Part shown: in pieces, positions 4,049 to 5,353 of the stretch
Numbering within the stretch: position 1 is the first letter of the stretch
Layout: each line of letters starts with the position of its first letter
NCBI GenBank assembly: GCA_024690635.1
Contig: JAILOW010000123.1
Location: 1 to 5,353, forward strand
Length of the DNA stretch: 5,353 bases
Direction of reading: 5' to 3'
Source of the DNA: Butyrivibrio sp.
GTDB lineage: Bacteria; Bacillota_A; Clostridia; Lachnospirales; Lachnospiraceae
Made by a program: the position numbers and the translations under genes
Notes under the pieces: generated by a model
The model's database searches: none
Told to the model about the DNA's origin: nothing
Seen by the model: only the letters and a program-made list of their open reading frames with translations

Positions 4049-4486
4049 ATGTCGACACTTGTAACATATTTCAGTGCTGAAGGCACTACAGCCAAAGTTG
4101 CCAGGGAATTTGCCCAGAGGATAGGCGCAGACGTTTTTGAAATAGTTCCTGAGCAGCCATATACAGCAGCAGATATCAAATGGACAAACCCGCTTGCACG
4201 CTGCAATAAAGAGCAGATTGGCGGCAAAGATGTTCCGGTTAGCGGAAAGATCGCCGGCTTTGAAAATTACGATACAGTTTACATTGGATTTCCCATCTGG
4301 TACGGACAGGCTCCAAGAGTAGTCCATACATTCGGAAAGGGATATGACTGGACAGGAAAGACGGTCCATGCATTTGCAACTTCCGGTGGAAGCGGAATCG
4401 GAAAGACAGCTGAAAAGCTCACTCCATCACTTCCCGGAGCGACATCCGTTGATGCAAAGCTTGTTCGCAGTGCATCAGAGCTGTGA
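4049..4486 (+). CDS. Flavodoxin family protein
   Basis: A 145-residue FMN-binding electron carrier or flavodoxin-like oxidoreductase of the cytosol. The N-terminal strand T3-L-V-T-Y7 leads to the FMN phosphate loop S9-A-E-G-T-T14. Typical segments follow: E31-I-V-P-E-Q-P-Y38, Y74-D-T-V-Y-I-G-F-P-I-W84 with aromatic W84-Y85 near the isoalloxazine, the helix A88-P-R-V-V-H-T-F95, and F109-A-T-S-G-G-S-G-I-G118. This pattern is common in Clostridia, where homologues usually run some ten or more residues past the S-A-S-E segment. Here the stop follows S141-A-S-E-L145, so the last helix is short. The ATG at 4049 has GGAGG (4038-4042) 6 nt upstream. The nitroreductase gene follows after 34 bases without a terminator. 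The two flavoproteins are almost certainly cotranscribed, probably in redox or stress metabolism. Confidence 0.93.
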   Translation: MSTLVTYFSAEGTTAKVAREFAQRIGADVFEIVPEQPYTAADIKWTNPLARCNKEQIGGKDVPVSGKIAGFENYDTVYIGFPIWYGQAPRVVHTFGKGYDWTGKTVHAFATSGGSGIGKTAEKLTPSLPGATSVDAKLVRSASEL

Positions 4487-4520
4487 TCAGAGACAAAGAG
4501 TATAAAGGAGGAAACCGGAC

Positions 4521-5048
4521 ATGAACGAGACACTGAAAGTTTTGGAAACAAGAAGAAGCTGCAGGAATTTTAAGCCTGATATGATAAAGAAAGAAGACCT
4601 TGAGGCCATTATCAAGGCCGGAACATACGCGGCGACAGGCATGGGCAAGCAGAGCCCTATCATCATCGCAGTTACTGATAAGGAGCTTCGCGATGCTCTT
4701 TCTGAAGAGAACAGAAAGATCGGCGGATGGAACGAGGGCTTTGATCCATTCTACGGAGCGCCGGTTGTTCTGATCGTTCTTGCCAACAAGGGCGTCCCAA
4801 CTTATGTTTATGACGGATCCCTTGTAATGGGCAATCTCATGAATGCAGCTGAGAGCCTTGGCGTTGGCAGCATATGGATCCACAGAGCCAAGGAAGAGTT
4901 TGAGTCTTCTTTTGGAAAAGACATCCTTAAAAAGCTTGGAATAGAAGGCAACTTCGAGGGAATTGGCCACTGCGCACTTGGATACGCGGCTGAGCCTGCA
5001 AAGGATGCTGCTCCCAGAAAAGAGAATTATGTGTACTACGCAAATTGA
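4521..5048 (+). CDS. Nitroreductase family protein (FMN-dependent)
   Basis: A 175-residue NAD(P)H:FMN oxidoreductase-like protein, normally a homodimer that reduces nitro groups, quinones or related electron acceptors. The FMN phosphate-binding start R11-R-S-C-R15-N-F is clear, followed by A33-G-T-Y-A-A-T-G-M-G-K-Q-S-P (33-46), the P77-F-Y-G-A-P82 segment, G94-S-L-V-M-G-N-L-M-N (94-103), G109-V-G-S-I-W-I-H-R117 and the C-terminal G149-H-C-A-L-G-Y-A156. The usual A-P-S-G of relatives is A-A-T-G here. Length is normal for the short Clostridial subgroup, and both ends look complete. The ATG at 4521 has AAGGAGG (4505-4511) 9 nt upstream. It is second in an operon with the flavodoxin and is ended by a clear terminator. 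The true substrate is unknown. Confidence 0.94.
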   Translation: MNETLKVLETRRSCRNFKPDMIKKEDLEAIIKAGTYAATGMGKQSPIIIAVTDKELRDALSEENRKIGGWNEGFDPFYGAPVVLIVLANKGVPTYVYDGSLVMGNLMNAAESLGVGSIWIHRAKEEFESSFGKDILKKLGIEGNFEGIGHCALGYAAEPAKDAAPRKENYVYYAN

Positions 5049-5074
5049 TGGAATGAATTAGAATGATGAATCAG

Positions 5075-5107
5075 AATCCGCATCGTTATGATGCGGATTT
5101 TTTATTT
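5075..5107 (+). terminator. Intrinsic terminator after the nitroreductase gene
   Basis: A perfect 10-bp stem, AATCCGCATC (5075-5084) with GATGCGGATT (5090-5099), encloses the loop GTTAT. It is followed by TTTTATTT. It ends the flavodoxin-nitroreductase unit 26 bases after the stop codon. Confidence 0.93.
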
Positions 5108-5114
5108 CTCTTTA

Positions 5115-5144
5115 TTGCGATAGAACCATACCGCATGATTTAAT
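5115..5144 (+). promoter_or_regulatory. Candidate promoter of the downstream small gene
   Basis: TTGCGA (5115-5120, four of six bases) and TTTAAT (5139-5144, five of six) are 18 nt apart. They lie directly after the preceding terminator and about 30 bases before the start codon at 5173. An alternative -10, TAAAAT (5146-5151), has no matching -35. Confidence 0.45.
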
Positions 5145-5172
5145 GTAAAATATATAAGAGGAGATGGGGCGT

Positions 5173-5353
5173 ATGTTTTTTAAAAAGAAAAATGTAAGGA
5201 AAACCTACGACAAAGAAAACAAGAAGCCTGTGATAAAGGCTAGTATCTGCAACGGAGAGCAGGTTGTGGGATTTCAGGATATCCATACCGGAGCCTTTGA
5301 AGAAGTCATGCTGATCAGAAATTCCGAAGATCTGTCCCGGTTCAAGGATGAAT
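5173..5353 (+). CDS. Conserved small protein of unknown function, N-terminal 60 residues
   Basis: Start of a gene that leaves the window. The visible 60 residues are a Lys-rich N-terminus (M1-F-F-K-K-K6), Y12-D-K-E-N-K-K-P-V-I21, then A23-S-I-C-N-G-E-Q-V-V-G33-F and D36-I-H-T-G40, then E43-E-V-M-L-I-R49. I recall very similar short hypothetical proteins as common in Lachnospiraceae, sometimes carrying an unreliable aspartate dehydrogenase label. No dinucleotide-binding motif is visible here, so I do not adopt that name. There is no signal peptide, so it is probably cytosolic. The ATG has AGGAG (5159-5163) 9 nt upstream. It appears to be its own transcription unit after the terminator at 5075-5107. 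Confidence 0.82.
   Translation, partial: MFFKKKNVRKTYDKENKKPVIKASICNGEQVVGFQDIHTGAFEEVMLIRNSEDLSRFKDE

Noticed and set aside
4419..4970. Open frame of about 180 codons on the minus strand opposite the flavodoxin end and the nitroreductase
   Set aside because: The plus-strand nitroreductase motifs explain the region fully; the antisense frame lacks a ribosome site and any recognisable fold.

Overview
The window looks like chromosomal DNA of a low-to-mid GC Firmicute, most likely a Lachnospiraceae member (Butyrivibrio-like). The grounds are strong GGAGG ribosome sites before almost every gene, short hairpin-plus-T-run terminators, and the style of the flavodoxin, nitroreductase and small cytosolic proteins. 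The lineage is inferred from protein style, not from a marker gene. No rRNA, tRNA, CRISPR array, transposase or phage gene was seen.

Layout. Positions 1-226 (minus strand) hold the start of an MFS exporter. Its promoter lies between two identical 16-bp palindromes, probably repressor operators. Positions 518-979 encode a small secreted protein with a Ser/Lys repeat region and an acidic Asp/Glu/Tyr tail, followed by a terminator. Positions 1097-1998 carry msrA (methionine sulfoxide reductase) and a yccF-type membrane protein gene, separated by a short GC-rich repeat that also occurs near 344. Positions 1999-2287 hold a very good sigma-A promoter nested in inverted repeats, a 37-codon small ORF, and a strong terminator whose T-run touches the ribosome site of the next gene. 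Positions 2288-3602 are a two-gene unit: a GNAT acetyltransferase and a nucleoside phosphorylase-family protein. Positions 3614-3960 hold a candidate 13-residue leader peptide with a built-in terminator, a competing hairpin, and a badly deleted MFS transporter gene of which only the two ends remain. Positions 4049-5048 are a flavodoxin/nitroreductase pair, closed by a terminator. A conserved small protein gene starts at 5173 and runs off the window.

How the genes fit together. MsrA, the flavodoxin and the nitroreductase suggest redox housekeeping. The two MFS genes suggest small-molecule efflux. The most interesting parts are non-coding: (i) the leader-peptide/terminator arrangement left in front of a dead MFS gene, (ii) a second small-ORF/terminator leader before the GNAT gene, with an 8-nt segment able to compete with the terminator stem, and (iii) the paired operators around the promoter of the intact MFS gene. 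All regulatory readings are inferred from sequence alone.
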